A stretch of 45,958 bases of DNA, taken from positions 1 through 45,958 of the forward strand of contig NZ_LNRU01000019.1 of NCBI RefSeq assembly GCF_001468225.1. Direction: 5' to 3'. The stretch comes from Sphingopyxis sp. H053. GTDB taxonomy: Bacteria > Pseudomonadota > Alphaproteobacteria > Sphingomonadales > Sphingomonadaceae. Under the pieces are notes generated by a model. The model was not told the DNA's origin. It saw nothing but the letters and a program-made list of their open reading frames with translations, and searched no databases. The position numbers and the translations under genes are program-made. Each line of letters begins with the position of its first letter. The stretch's first letter is position 1. This document shows positions 31,332 through 40,017 of the stretch, piece after piece.

Positions 31332-32134
31332 TGGGCGCGTTGGACGGCAAGGTTGCGATCATCACGGGGGCCGGCAGCGGCATCGGCCGCGCAAGCGCGC
31401 TACGCTTCGCCGCCGAGGGTGCGAAACTCGTCATCGGCGACAAGACCGAAGCGGTGCACGAGACCGCCAAGCTGGTGAAGGATGCGGGGGGCGAGGTCGT
31501 CGCGCTCGAGATCGATGCGGGCGTCGAGGCCGATGTCGCATCGCTGGTGGCGACCGCGAAAGACACTTATGGCGCGCTCGACGTCGCCTTTGCCAACGCC
31601 GGGATCATCGGCGACATGGGCGGCATTTTCGACTTCGATCCCGATGCGTGGGCCGAGACTTTGCGCGTCAATCTGATCGGCCCTGCGCTGATGGTGAAGC
31701 ATGCAGGGAAGGCGATGGTCGATCAGGGGCGCGGCGGCGCGATCGTACTCACCGCGAGCGTCGCGGGGCTCAATTCGGGCGCGGGTCCGGGCGCCTATTC
31801 AGCGTCGAAGGCAGGCGTGATCAACCTCGCCAAGGTCGCCGCGCAGCAGCTCTCGACGAGCGGCGTGCGCGTCAACGCGGTGTGCCCCGGCCTCACCGAA
31901 ACGGGGATGACCAAGCCGACCTTCGACTATGCCAAGGCCAAGGAAGTGACCCACAAGCTCGGTCAATTGAACCCGCTGCGCCGTGCCGCGCAGCCCGAGG
32001 AACTCGCCAATGTCGCGCTTTTCCTCGCAAGCGATCAGGCGAGCTATGTCAATGGGCAGGCGATCGCGGTCGACGGCGGCCTCACCAGCTCGCACCCGGT
32101 GACACGCCAGTTGCTCGGCCAGACCTCGCACTGA
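31328..32134 (+). CDS. Short-chain dehydrogenase/reductase (second of a tandem pair)
   Basis: 268 residues. VAIITGAGSGIGRASALRFA, FANAGIIGDMGGIFDFDPDA, catalytic SVAGLNSGAGPGAYSASKAG and NAVCPGLTETGMTKPTF. The two SDRs differ clearly in sequence, so they are not a recent duplication and may handle different intermediates. The start at 31328 overlaps the preceding stop by four bases; a second ATG follows at once. The serine hydrolase gene follows after 13 bp. Confidence 0.93.
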   Translation: MMGALDGKVAIITGAGSGIGRASALRFAAEGAKLVIGDKTEAVHETAKLVKDAGGEVVALEIDAGVEADVASLVATAKDTYGALDVAFANAGIIGDMGGIFDFDPDAWAETLRVNLIGPALMVKHAGKAMVDQGRGGAIVLTASVAGLNSGAGPGAYSASKAGVINLAKVAAQQLSTSGVRVNAVCPGLTETGMTKPTFDYAKAKEVTHKLGQLNPLRRAAQPEELANVALFLASDQASYVNGQAIAVDGGLTSSHPVTRQLLGQTSH

Positions 32135-32147
32135 TAGATCGATCAGC

Positions 32148-33350
32148 ATGACACATGGATTCGACACCGCGCGGCTGGACCGCATTCCCGCATTTCTCGC
32201 CGCCAAATATGTCGACACCGGCCGCCTGCCGCACGCCGCGACGCTCGTCTCGCGGCGCGGCAAGATCGCGCATCTGTCGTGCATCGGCGAGGCGCGGCCG
32301 GGCGAGGCGCTGAAGGAGGATGCGATCTTCCGCATCGCAAGCATGACCAAGCCGATCACCAGCATCGCCTTCATGATGCTCGTCGAGGAAGGCAAGGTCG
32401 CGCTGTCGGACCCGCTGGTGAAATATTGCCCCGAGTTCAGGGATACCGGCGTGTTCGTCGCGGGCGGCGGCAATGTGCCCTTCCTGACGCGGCCGCCGGT
32501 ACAGCTGATCCGCATGGTCGACCTGCTGCGCCACACCGCCGGGCTGACCTACGGCTTTCAGGAACGCACGCCGGTCGATGCCGCGTACCGCAAGGCAAAG
32601 ATCGACGATTTCGACGCCGATTATACGATGGACAGCTTCATCGCCGATCTGGCGAAGATCCCGCTGCAATTCGACCCCGGCGCGCACTGGAATTATTCGA
32701 TGGCGACCGACGTGCTCGGCGCGGTGATCGAACGCATCGAGGGCAAGCCCTTCGCGCAGGTTTTGCAGGAGCGCATCTTCGGCCCGCTCGGCATGGTCGA
32801 CACCGGATTCAAGGTGCCCGCCGACCAGCAGCACCGGCTGGCCGACGCCTATGCCTTCCACCCCAGGGACAAGATGCAGGATTTCGACGGTGGCGCGAAG
32901 AGCCGCTGGGCGAAGGATCGCAGCTTTCATTCGGGCGGCGGCGGGCTTGCTTCGACGATCGACGATTATCACCGTTTCTGCCTGATGCTGCTCGGCGGCG
33001 GCAAGCTCGGCGATGTGCGGATCATCAGCCGCAAGACGCTCGACCTGATGACGTCGAACCATTTGCCCGGCGGCGGCGATTTGACGCAGCACAGCGTCGG
33101 CATTTTCAGCGAGGACGAGAATGCCGGGATCGGCTTCGGTCTTGGCTTCGCGGTGACGCTCGATCCCGCGCGCGCGGGCATTCCCGGCTCGATCGGCGAC
33201 TTCTACTGGGGCGGCATGTTCTCGACCGGCTTCTTCGTCGATCCGGTCGAAGAGATTTGCATGGTCTTCATGACCCAGCTGATGCCCTCCTCCACCTATC
33301 CCGTGCGGCGCGAGGTCAAAACCTTTGTCCACGCCGCGATCGACGATTGA
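32148..33350 (+). CDS. Serine hydrolase, beta-lactamase / class C PBP fold
   Basis: 400 residues. The nucleophile motif is S-M-T-K (S65, K68) in FRIASMTKPITSIAFMMLVE. The Tyr motif is HWNYSMATDVLG (Y183, with Met in place of Asn). RAGIPGSIGDFYWGGMFSTG covers the third motif region. There is no signal peptide, so it is cytosolic. It probably belongs to the esterase (family VIII)-like group: an ester or lactone hydrolase rather than an antibiotic beta-lactamase. In a cluster for hydroxy acids, lactone opening is an attractive guess. Confidence 0.9.
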   Translation: MTHGFDTARLDRIPAFLAAKYVDTGRLPHAATLVSRRGKIAHLSCIGEARPGEALKEDAIFRIASMTKPITSIAFMMLVEEGKVALSDPLVKYCPEFRDTGVFVAGGGNVPFLTRPPVQLIRMVDLLRHTAGLTYGFQERTPVDAAYRKAKIDDFDADYTMDSFIADLAKIPLQFDPGAHWNYSMATDVLGAVIERIEGKPFAQVLQERIFGPLGMVDTGFKVPADQQHRLADAYAFHPRDKMQDFDGGAKSRWAKDRSFHSGGGGLASTIDDYHRFCLMLLGGGKLGDVRIISRKTLDLMTSNHLPGGGDLTQHSVGIFSEDENAGIGFGLGFAVTLDPARAGIPGSIGDFYWGGMFSTGFFVDPVEEICMVFMTQLMPSSTYPVRREVKTFVHAAIDD

Positions 33351-33367
33351 AGATGCAACACCGCTTT

Positions 33368-33388
33368 CCGTTCGCACCGCGCGAACGG
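33368..33388 (+). promoter_or_regulatory. Short hairpin before the bifunctional hydratase/dehydrogenase gene
   Basis: CCGTTCGC (33368-33375), loop of five, GCGAACGG (33381-33388), directly upstream of the AAGGAG ribosome site at 33400. It may tune the expression of the next gene or end the previous one; no T run. Confidence 0.35.
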
Positions 33389-33411
33389 GTTCCAGATTGA
33401 AGGAGTCTCCC

Positions 33412-35445
33412 ATGTCCGAAGAAACCCCCATCAGCGTCACGCTGGAAAAGGATGGCGAAATCGCCGTCATCATCGTCAACAACCCGCCCGTGAACGCGCT
33501 GAGCTGGCACGTCCGTCAGGGGCTCGAGGATCATTTCGCCGCCGCGCTCGGCGATGACAGCGTCAAGGCGATCGTGCTGCGCTGTGCCGGCGCGACCTTC
33601 ATCGCGGGCGCCGACATCAGCGAGTTCGGCAAGCCGCCGCGCGGCCCCGATTTCAACGCGGTGCTCAACAGCATCGAAGCGGCATCGAAGCCCGTCGTTG
33701 CCGCGATCCACGGCACCGCGCTCGGCGGCGGTCTCGAAACCGCACTCGTCTGCCATTATCGCATCGCGGTCCCTTCGGCGAAGCTCGGCGTGCCCGAGGT
33801 CAAGCTTGGCTTGCTCCCCGGCGCGGGCGGCACGCAGCGCCTGCCGCGCGTCGTCGGCGTCGAAGCCGCGGCGACGATGACCTCGACCGGCGATCCGCTT
33901 CCCGCAGCCAAGGCCAAGGAGCTAGGCCTTGTCGACGAGCTGGCGGGCGAAGACAGCCTCGCCGCCGACGCGATCGCCTTTGCGCGCGCGAAGATCGCCG
34001 ATGGCCCGCGCCCGACGCGCGAGCGCCCGGTGTTCGGCGACGTCGCGGTGATCGAACAATTGAAGACCGCAAACGCCAAGCGCTGGCGCGGTTTCGAAGC
34101 GCCTTACGCCAACCTCGCCTGCGTCGAGGCGGCGACGCGCCTGCCCTTCGAGGAAGGTCTCGCGTTCGAGCGCGAGCAGTTCATGAAGCTGATGTTCGGC
34201 AGCCAGTCGGCGGCGCAGCGCCACATCTTCTTCGCCGAGCGTCAGGCCGCGAAGATCGACGGCCTGCCCAAGGACACGCAGCTGCGCGACATCAAGAAGG
34301 TCGGCGTGATCGGCGCCGGCACGATGGGCGGCGGGATCAGCATGAACTTCCTCCAGAAGGGCATCCCGGTGACGATCGTCGAGATGCAGCAGGAAGCGCT
34401 CGACCGCGGCACCGGCGTGATCCGCAAGAATTACGACGCGTCGGCCGCCAAGGGCCGCTTCAAGCCCGAACAGGTCGAGGCGATGATGGGCATCCTGACC
34501 CCGACGCTCAATCTCGACGATCTCGCCGACTGCGACCTGATCATCGAGGCGGTCTATGAGAATATGGACGTCAAGAAGGACATCTTCGGCAAGCTCGACA
34601 AGATCGCCAAGCCCGGCGCGATCCTCGCGTCGAACACCTCCTATCTCGACATCGACGAGATCGCGACCGCGACGAGCCGCCCCGGCGACGTGCTCGGCAT
34701 GCACTTCTTCTCGCCCGCCAATGTGATGAAGCTGCTCGAGGTCGTGCGCGGCGACAAGACCGCGCCCGATGCGCTGGCGACCGCGATGGCGATCGGCAAG
34801 AAGATCGGCAAGGTCGCGGTGGTCGCAGGCGTGTGCGACGGCTTCATCGGCAACCGTATGCTCAAGCCGCGCCAGGTCGAGGCGATGAACCTGCTCATGG
34901 AAGGCGCTACGCCGCAGCAGATCGACAAGGTCCATGTCGAATTCGGCATGCCGATGGGTCCGTTCCAGATGAGCGACCTCGCCGGCGTCGACATCGGCTG
35001 GCACCGCGACCCGACGCGCATCGAGAGCATCCGCGACGCACTCGCCGCGGTCGGCCGCTGGGGGCAGAAGACCGGCAAGGGCTTTTACGACTATGACGAA
35101 AAGCGCAATCCGAGCCCGAGCGCCGAAGTCGCCGAAATCATCGAGGATTTCCGTGCACGATCGAACAAGGCGAAGCGCGAGATCAGCGATCAGGAAATCA
35201 TCGAGCGTACGCTCTATCCGATGGTCAACGAAGGCGCGCTGATCCTCGCGGAAGGCAAGGCGCAGCGCGCAAGCGACATCGATGTCGTGTGGATCTATGG
35301 CTATGGCTGGCCGGTCTATCGCGGCGGCCCGATGTTCTGGGCGGGGCTGGAAGGCACCGACAAGATCGTCGCGGCGCTCGAAAAACATGGTTTCGCGGTC
35401 GCGCCTTTGCTCAAGGAAAAGGCGGAAGCGAAGGCGGGCTTCTAA
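33412..35445 (+). CDS. Bifunctional enoyl-CoA hydratase / 3-hydroxyacyl-CoA dehydrogenase (FadJ/peroxisomal-type)
   Basis: 677 residues, the short FadJ/EHHADH-like form. N-terminal crotonase: FIAGADISEFGKP, HGTALGGGLETALVCHYRIA and KLGVPEVKLGLLPGAGGTQR, with both catalytic Glu residues. Residues about 290-470 are the NAD-binding 3HCDH domain (VGVIGAGTMGGGISMNFLQK, ASNTSYLDIDEIA, VLGMHFFSPANVMKLLEVVR), then the two C-terminal 3HCDH domains. It performs the middle two beta-oxidation steps. AAGGAG at 33400 supports the ATG at 33412 over an upstream ATG. It is the last gene of the rightward catabolic run and is followed by a strong terminator. Confidence 0.95.
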   Translation: MSEETPISVTLEKDGEIAVIIVNNPPVNALSWHVRQGLEDHFAAALGDDSVKAIVLRCAGATFIAGADISEFGKPPRGPDFNAVLNSIEAASKPVVAAIHGTALGGGLETALVCHYRIAVPSAKLGVPEVKLGLLPGAGGTQRLPRVVGVEAAATMTSTGDPLPAAKAKELGLVDELAGEDSLAADAIAFARAKIADGPRPTRERPVFGDVAVIEQLKTANAKRWRGFEAPYANLACVEAATRLPFEEGLAFEREQFMKLMFGSQSAAQRHIFFAERQAAKIDGLPKDTQLRDIKKVGVIGAGTMGGGISMNFLQKGIPVTIVEMQQEALDRGTGVIRKNYDASAAKGRFKPEQVEAMMGILTPTLNLDDLADCDLIIEAVYENMDVKKDIFGKLDKIAKPGAILASNTSYLDIDEIATATSRPGDVLGMHFFSPANVMKLLEVVRGDKTAPDALATAMAIGKKIGKVAVVAGVCDGFIGNRMLKPRQVEAMNLLMEGATPQQIDKVHVEFGMPMGPFQMSDLAGVDIGWHRDPTRIESIRDALAAVGRWGQKTGKGFYDYDEKRNPSPSAEVAEIIEDFRARSNKAKREISDQEIIERTLYPMVNEGALILAEGKAQRASDIDVVWIYGYGWPVYRGGPMFWAGLEGTDKIVAALEKHGFAVAPLLKEKAEAKAGF

Positions 35446-35469
35446 GCCCTTCCCCGCTTACGAAGATCG

Positions 35470-35508
35470 GGCCGTCTGTCCCAGCGCGGGGCAGGCGGCC
35501 TTTCTTTT
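35470..35508 (+). terminator. Strong Rho-independent terminator of the rightward cluster
   Basis: Stem GGCCGTCTGTCCC (35470-35482), loop AGCGC, stem GGGGCAGGCGGCC (35488-35500), 13 pairs with two G-T, then TTTCTTTT. It ends the run of catabolic genes. Confidence 0.92.
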
Positions 35509-35589
35509 GCCTTCACACCGCCGCAGGTGCGACCGGAAACTTGCGATTCAGGGTTAAAGCGCTGGCAAGACCTGCCGTTACGGCAGAGC

Positions 35590-35826
35590 ATGAACGCCAT
35601 GTCCGCCCTCGCCGTCCTTCTGCTGACCGGCAGCGTGCCGGTGGCCGCCCCGGTGGCGACGCCGCAGGTTAGCGCGATCGGCGTGGCGCGCGCGCGGATA
35701 TTGGCGCCTGCCGAGGTGCGGCGGGTCGGCGGGCGGATCGAGGTCCGGACCGGCGAGCGCAAGGCACCGACGCAGGTGCATCGCACCGAACGCCGCGATG
35801 GCGGCGAGACCGCCGACTTTTACTGA
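35590..35826 (+). CDS. Short secreted protein of unknown function
   Basis: 78 residues. MNAMSALAVLLLTGSVPVAA looks like a signal peptide with cleavage near APV. The mature remnant is short, basic and Arg/Glu-rich (RRVGGRIEVRTGERKAPTQV). No family is seen. It might be a real small protein or a chance open frame; it has no operon partner. It is followed by a family-C repeat. Confidence 0.45.
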   Translation: MNAMSALAVLLLTGSVPVAAPVATPQVSAIGVARARILAPAEVRRVGGRIEVRTGERKAPTQVHRTERRDGGETADFY

Positions 35827-35876
35827 GTGTCCGTCGCCGCGATCCGATTCCGATCGCAGGATAATCTTCATGCTAT

Positions 35877-35950
35877 CGTCACCCCGGACTTGATCCGGGG
35901 TCCATGACTTCGCCGCCGCCAGTGGATCCCGGATCAAGTCCGGGATGACG
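35877..35950. repeat. Intergenic palindromic repeat, family C, copy 2
   Basis: GTCACCCCGGACTTGATCC and GGATCAAGTCCGGGATGAC at the ends. It fills most of the gap before the mmsB stop codon. Confidence 0.85.
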
Positions 35951-35963
35951 AAATGGGGAGCGG

Positions 35964-36839
35964 TTAGCCCTGTAGCGTCTTGATGATCGCCGAAAAGTCG
36001 CGGCCGTCCTTGTCGGCTTCGACAAAGGCTTCGTAGAGTTCGCGCGCCTTCGATCCCATCGGGACTTCGGCATCGACGCTCGCCGCCGCCTCCATCGCAA
36101 GGCGCAGGTCCTTGAGCATCAGCGCTGCGGCGAACCCGCCCTTGTAATCATTGTCGGCGGGGGTGGTCGGGCCGACGCCGGGGAGCGGCGCGTAACTGGT
36201 GAGCGACCAGCACTGGCCCGACGACACGCTCGCGATGTCGAAGAATTTCTGCGGGTCGAGCCCGAGTTTCTGCGCGAGCGCGAGCGTTTCGCACGTCGCG
36301 ACCATCGAGGCGCCGAGGAGCATATTGTTGCAGATCTTCGCTGCCTGCCCCGCGCCCGCGTCGCCGGCATGGATCACCGCCTTGCCCATAAGGCCAAGGA
36401 TCGGTTCGGCGCGCGTGAAGCCCTCACCGGTGCCGCCGACCATGAAGGTCAGCGTGCCGGCGTTCGCCGCCGCAATGCCGCCCGACACGGGCGCGTCAAC
36501 CGCGACGAGGCCAGCATTGGCGGCGGCTTCAATATTGCTACGCGCGGTTGCAACATCGATTGTCGAGCAATCGAGCAGTAGCGTGCCGTCGTCGGCGTGT
36601 GGGAAAACGGCTTCCTGATACACAGCAGCAACGTGCTTGCCCGCCGGAAGCATGGTCACCACGGCCTCGGCGCCGGTGACGGCTTCGGCCGCCGATGCCG
36701 CGCGAGTGCAGCCCGCCTCGACCGCGCGCGTCAGCGCCTCTTCGCTGAGATCGAATGCGCGGACTTCGTGCCCCGCTTTCGCCAGGTTCGCGGCCATACC
36801 GCCGCCCATATTGCCGAGTCCGATGAATGCGATTTTCAT
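35964..36839 (-). CDS. mmsB: 3-hydroxyisobutyrate dehydrogenase
   Basis: 291 residues. It oxidises 3-hydroxyisobutyrate to methylmalonate semialdehyde with NAD+ in valine breakdown. IAFIGLGNMGGGMAANLAKA (NAD loop), LLLDCSTIDVATAR, VDAPVSGGIAAANAGTL and GAGQAAKICNNMLLGASMVA (catalytic Lys) are the family set. It is the most downstream gene of the leftward valine cluster, whose product is the substrate of MmsA at 42629. A family-D repeat ends directly at its ribosome site (GGGGAGAG). Confidence 0.95.
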   Translation of the reverse strand: MKIAFIGLGNMGGGMAANLAKAGHEVRAFDLSEEALTRAVEAGCTRAASAAEAVTGAEAVVTMLPAGKHVAAVYQEAVFPHADDGTLLLDCSTIDVATARSNIEAAANAGLVAVDAPVSGGIAAANAGTLTFMVGGTGEGFTRAEPILGLMGKAVIHAGDAGAGQAAKICNNMLLGASMVATCETLALAQKLGLDPQKFFDIASVSSGQCWSLTSYAPLPGVGPTTPADNDYKGGFAAALMLKDLRLAMEAAASVDAEVPMGSKARELYEAFVEADKDGRDFSAIIKTLQG

Positions 36840-36844
36840 ATTCT

Positions 36845-36951
36845 CTCCCCTCCCGCTTGCGGGAGGGGCCGGGGGAGGGCCTGTCCCGAATATTGCACTG
36901 GCGAGGAGGAAACAGGCCCTCCCCTAACCCCTCCCGCAAGCGGGAGGGGAA
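36845..36951. repeat. Intergenic palindromic repeat, family D, copy 2
   Basis: Two perfect stem-loops: CCCCTCCCGC, TT, GCGGGAGGGG (36847-36868) and CCCCTCCCGC, AA, GCGGGAGGGG (36928-36949). Between them, GGCCTGT pairs with ACAGGCC. It lies between the enoyl-CoA hydratase gene and mmsB. Its left edge overlaps the mmsB ribosome site. Confidence 0.85.
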
Positions 36952-36957
36952 CTGGGC

Positions 36958-37740
36958 TCACCGCCCCTTCCACACGCCTTCGCGCTTTTCGATGAAGGCG
37001 GCCATGCCTTCGGCCTTGTCCTCGGTTGCGGCGAGGATCTGGAACAGGCGGCGTTCGTAGATCAGGCCCTGGTCGAGCGTCGTTTCGAACGCGGCGTTGA
37101 CCATGTCCTTGTTCACCATCGCGGCCATCGGCGGCATCGCGGCGATCACCGTCGCGGTCTTTACCGCTTCGTCGACCAGCGTCGCATGTTCGACGACGCG
37201 CGCGACGAGGCCCGAGCGTTCGGCTTCGGCGGCGTCCATCATCCGGCCGGTGAGGCACATTTCCATCGCCTTCGCCTTGCCGATCGCGCGCGTCAGCCGC
37301 TGCGACCCGCCCATGCCGGGGGCGACGCCGAGCTTGATTTCGGGCTGGCCGAACTTCGCCTTGTCCGACGCGATGATGAAGTCGGCCATCATCGCAAGTT
37401 CGCAGCCGCCGCCGAGCGCGAAGCCGTTCACCGCGGCGATCCACGGCTTGCGGACCTTCTTCACAAAGTCGCTCGTCCATTTCGAGAAGAAATCTTCGAG
37501 GTAGAAATCGGACGCCGGCTTGTCGGCCATTTCCTTGATGTCGGCGCCCGCGGCGAACGCCTTGTCGCCCGATCCGGTGAGGACGGCGCAACGCTGGCTG
37601 TCGTCGGCTTCAAAGGCCGCAAAGGCGGCGATGAGGTCGCCCAGCACACCCGAGTTCAGCGCGTTCAGCGCCTGCGGGCGGTTGAGCGTCACCAAGGTGA
37701 CGGCCCCGCGCGTTTCGACGAGGAGGGTTTCGTAGGTCAT
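36958..37740 (-). CDS. Enoyl-CoA hydratase (crotonase family)
   Basis: 260 residues. FAAGADIKEMADK and VNGFALGGGCELAMMADF form the oxyanion hole with the first Glu; FGQPEIKLGVAPGMGGSQRL carries the second. It adds water to an enoyl-CoA, here probably methacrylyl-CoA to 3-hydroxyisobutyryl-CoA in valine breakdown, matching neighbours (dehydrogenase upstream, hydrolase and mmsB around it). It could also serve fatty acids. GGAGA precedes the start at 37740 by a normal distance. Confidence 0.94.
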   Translation of the reverse strand: MTYETLLVETRGAVTLVTLNRPQALNALNSGVLGDLIAAFAAFEADDSQRCAVLTGSGDKAFAAGADIKEMADKPASDFYLEDFFSKWTSDFVKKVRKPWIAAVNGFALGGGCELAMMADFIIASDKAKFGQPEIKLGVAPGMGGSQRLTRAIGKAKAMEMCLTGRMMDAAEAERSGLVARVVEHATLVDEAVKTATVIAAMPPMAAMVNKDMVNAAFETTLDQGLIYERRLFQILAATEDKAEGMAAFIEKREGVWKGR

Positions 37741-37759
37741 TCGGTATTCTCCAGATTTT

Positions 37760-37823
37760 CGTCATGCCGGACTTGATCCGGCATCCATGGGCGCGTGGAC
37801 CCCGGATCAAGTCCGGGGTGACG
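37760..37823. repeat. Intergenic palindromic repeat, family C, copy 3
   Basis: GTCATGCCGGACTTGATCC at the left and GGATCAAGTCCGGGGTGAC at the right, a compact copy in the gap between the enoyl-CoA hydratase and hydrolase genes. Confidence 0.85.
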
Positions 37824-37826
37824 AAC

Positions 37827-38873
37827 TTAGGTGAGCGGGGTCCATTTCTCATTCTCGGGCAAAGGCGCGAAGATTGCGTCGATCCAGTCGTCGGTGACCG
37901 CCTCGGGCGTCGGCGGATCCCATTTCGGGCTATTGTCCTTGTCGACGATCAGCGCGCGCACGCCTTCGATGAAATCGTGCATCTGGACGACGCGGCTGCC
38001 GATTGCATATTCCTGCGTCATCTGCGCGGCGAAGTCGTGCATCTCGCTGCCTTGCTTCAGCTGGCGCAGCGCGACCTTGCACGTCTGCGGCGATTTGCCG
38101 TGGAGCGTCGCGAGCTCCTTTTCGGCCCATTCGCCGCCGTCGGCTTCGAGCGCGGCGAGGATATCCTCATAGGTGTCGCTCGCGAACAGGCGGTTGATCC
38201 GTTCGAGATGCTGGGTGATTCCGGCGGGCGGCGCGGTGACCGACAGCTCGCCCAAGATGCCGCCGATGCGGTCGGGGTCGACCGCGATCCGCTCTTTCGC
38301 CTCGGCGAGCTTTTCGGACGGCAGATAATGGGTGGCGAGGCCGAGCGCCAAACACTCCGCGCCGTCAAGCCGCGCGCCGGTGAGCGCGAGATAGGCGCCG
38401 ACGCGCCCTTCGAGGCGCGGCAGATACCAGCCGCCGCCGACGTCGGGGAACAGGCCGATTCCCGTCTCGGGCATCGCGAAGCGCGTATGTTCGGTCGCGA
38501 CGCGATATTTCGCCGGCTGCGAAATGCCGACCCCGCCGCCCATCGTGATGCCGTCCATGAAGGCGACGACGGGCTTGGGATAGGTGAAGAGCAGATGGTT
38601 GAGGCGATATTCGGTGTGAAAGAACTGGCGCGCTTCCTTGCCATCCTTCGCGCCGCTCTCCGCAAGCATGCGGATGTCGCCGCCGGCGCAGAAGCCGCGG
38701 CCCTCGCTATGGTCGATGATCACCGCCTCGATCGCGTCGTCATCGCGCCACGCCACCAGCGCGTCGATCATCGCTTCGCACATGGCGAGGTTGAGTGCGT
38801 GGATCGCCTTCGGGCGATTGAGCGACAGGCGGCCGACGCGAACGTCGGCGCCTACAAGCACATCTTCGGTCAT
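37827..38873 (-). CDS. 3-hydroxyisobutyryl-CoA hydrolase
   Basis: 348 residues, the length of HIBCH rather than of simple hydratases. GRGFCAGGDIRMLAESGAKD, MDGITMGGGVGISQPAKYRV and FAMPETGIGLFPDVGGGWYL are the diagnostic HIBCH blocks, including the ETGIGLFPDVGG catalytic Glu/Asp. It frees 3-hydroxyisobutyrate from CoA in valine breakdown. Its ATG overlaps the stop of the dehydrogenase gene by ATGA, so they are coupled. Confidence 0.95.
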   Translation of the reverse strand: MTEDVLVGADVRVGRLSLNRPKAIHALNLAMCEAMIDALVAWRDDDAIEAVIIDHSEGRGFCAGGDIRMLAESGAKDGKEARQFFHTEYRLNHLLFTYPKPVVAFMDGITMGGGVGISQPAKYRVATEHTRFAMPETGIGLFPDVGGGWYLPRLEGRVGAYLALTGARLDGAECLALGLATHYLPSEKLAEAKERIAVDPDRIGGILGELSVTAPPAGITQHLERINRLFASDTYEDILAALEADGGEWAEKELATLHGKSPQTCKVALRQLKQGSEMHDFAAQMTQEYAIGSRVVQMHDFIEGVRALIVDKDNSPKWDPPTPEAVTDDWIDAIFAPLPENEKWTPLT

Positions 38874-40015
38874 TGGCGCAGCAGGTCCCTTCCGACGATC
38901 ATCCGCATCACCTGGTTGGTGCCTTCGAGGATCGAATGGACGCGCAGGTCGCGCCAGAAACGTTCGATCGGATAATCGCGCAAATAGCCGTAGCCGCCGA
39001 ACAGCTGGAGCGCGTCGTTGACGATCTTGCTGCCATTGTCGGTCGCGAGCCGCTTCGCCATCGCCGAGAAGCGCGACTTGTCGGGGGCGTTCGCGGTGAC
39101 CTTTGCCGCCGCCATATAGAGCAGGGCGCGCGCGGCCTCGAGGTCGGTCGCCATGTCGGCGAGCATGAACTGGGTGTTCTGGAAATCGGCGATCGGCTGG
39201 CCGAACTGCTGGCGGTCCTTGGTATAGGCGATCGCTTCGTCGAGGCAGCGCTGCGCGCCGCCGAGCGAGCAGGCACCGATGTTCAGGCGCCCGCCGTCGA
39301 GCCCCGCCATCGCAAAGCGGAATCCGTCACCCTCGGCGCCGACGAGATTTTCGACGGGGACGCGGCAATCTTCGAAAATCACCTGCGCCGTCGGCGAGGC
39401 GTTCCAGCCGAGCTTCTTTTCGGGCGCGCCGAAGCTGAGGCCCGGCGTGTCCTTTTCGACGACGAGGCAGCTGATCCCTTTCGACTTTTCCTCGCTGGTG
39501 CGGACCATGCAGACATAGATGTCGTTATAGCCCGCGCCCGAAATGAACTGCTTGGTGCCGTTCAGCACATAATGATCGCCATCGCGTTTTGCCGTCGCCT
39601 TGAGCGCCGCGGCGTCGGACCCCGAACCCGGTTCGGTCAGGCAATAGCTGGCGATCTTCTCCATGCTGACGAGGTCGGGCAGGAAGCGCGCCTTGATCTC
39701 GGCGCCGCCGAAGCGGTCGATCATCCATGTCGCCATATTGTGGATCGAGACATAAGCGCTGGTCGCGGGGCAGCCATAGGCCATCGCCTCCATGATCAGC
39801 GCCGCTTCCATCCGGCCAAGCCCGATGCCGCCCGATTCCTCGCCGACGTAAATCGCGCCGAAGCCCAGCTCGCCCGCCGCCTTCCACACGTCGACGGGAT
39901 AATGATGTTTCTCGTCCCATTCGGCCGCGAAGGGCGTGATGCGGTCGGCGGTGAATTTGCGCGCCATATCCTGGATGGCGAGCTGGTCGTCGGTAAGCTG
40001 GAACTGGTCGGTCAT
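38870..40015 (-). CDS. Isobutyryl-CoA dehydrogenase (ACAD8-like)
   Basis: 381 residues. YCLTEPGSGSDAAALKATAK, VLNGTKQFISGAGYNDIYVC, RQQFGQPIADFQNTQFMLAD, QLFGGYGYLRDYPIERFWRD and VHSILEGTNQVMRMIVGRDL with the catalytic Glu are as in short-branched-chain ACADs. It converts isobutyryl-CoA to methacrylyl-CoA, the first dedicated step of valine degradation after decarboxylation. The ATG at 40015 (MTDQFQ) suits a GAGAA six bases upstream; an ATG at 40021 overlaps the RidA stop and is also possible. It is translationally linked to the hydrolase downstream. Confidence 0.93.
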   Translation of the reverse strand: MTDQFQLTDDQLAIQDMARKFTADRITPFAAEWDEKHHYPVDVWKAAGELGFGAIYVGEESGGIGLGRMEAALIMEAMAYGCPATSAYVSIHNMATWMIDRFGGAEIKARFLPDLVSMEKIASYCLTEPGSGSDAAALKATAKRDGDHYVLNGTKQFISGAGYNDIYVCMVRTSEEKSKGISCLVVEKDTPGLSFGAPEKKLGWNASPTAQVIFEDCRVPVENLVGAEGDGFRFAMAGLDGGRLNIGACSLGGAQRCLDEAIAYTKDRQQFGQPIADFQNTQFMLADMATDLEAARALLYMAAAKVTANAPDKSRFSAMAKRLATDNGSKIVNDALQLFGGYGYLRDYPIERFWRDLRVHSILEGTNQVMRMIVGRDLLRQ

Positions 40016-40017
40016 GG

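Noticed and set aside
32148..33350. Antibiotic beta-lactamase
   Set aside because: No signal peptide, Y-S-M in place of Y-A-N, and a catabolic context favour an esterase-like role.
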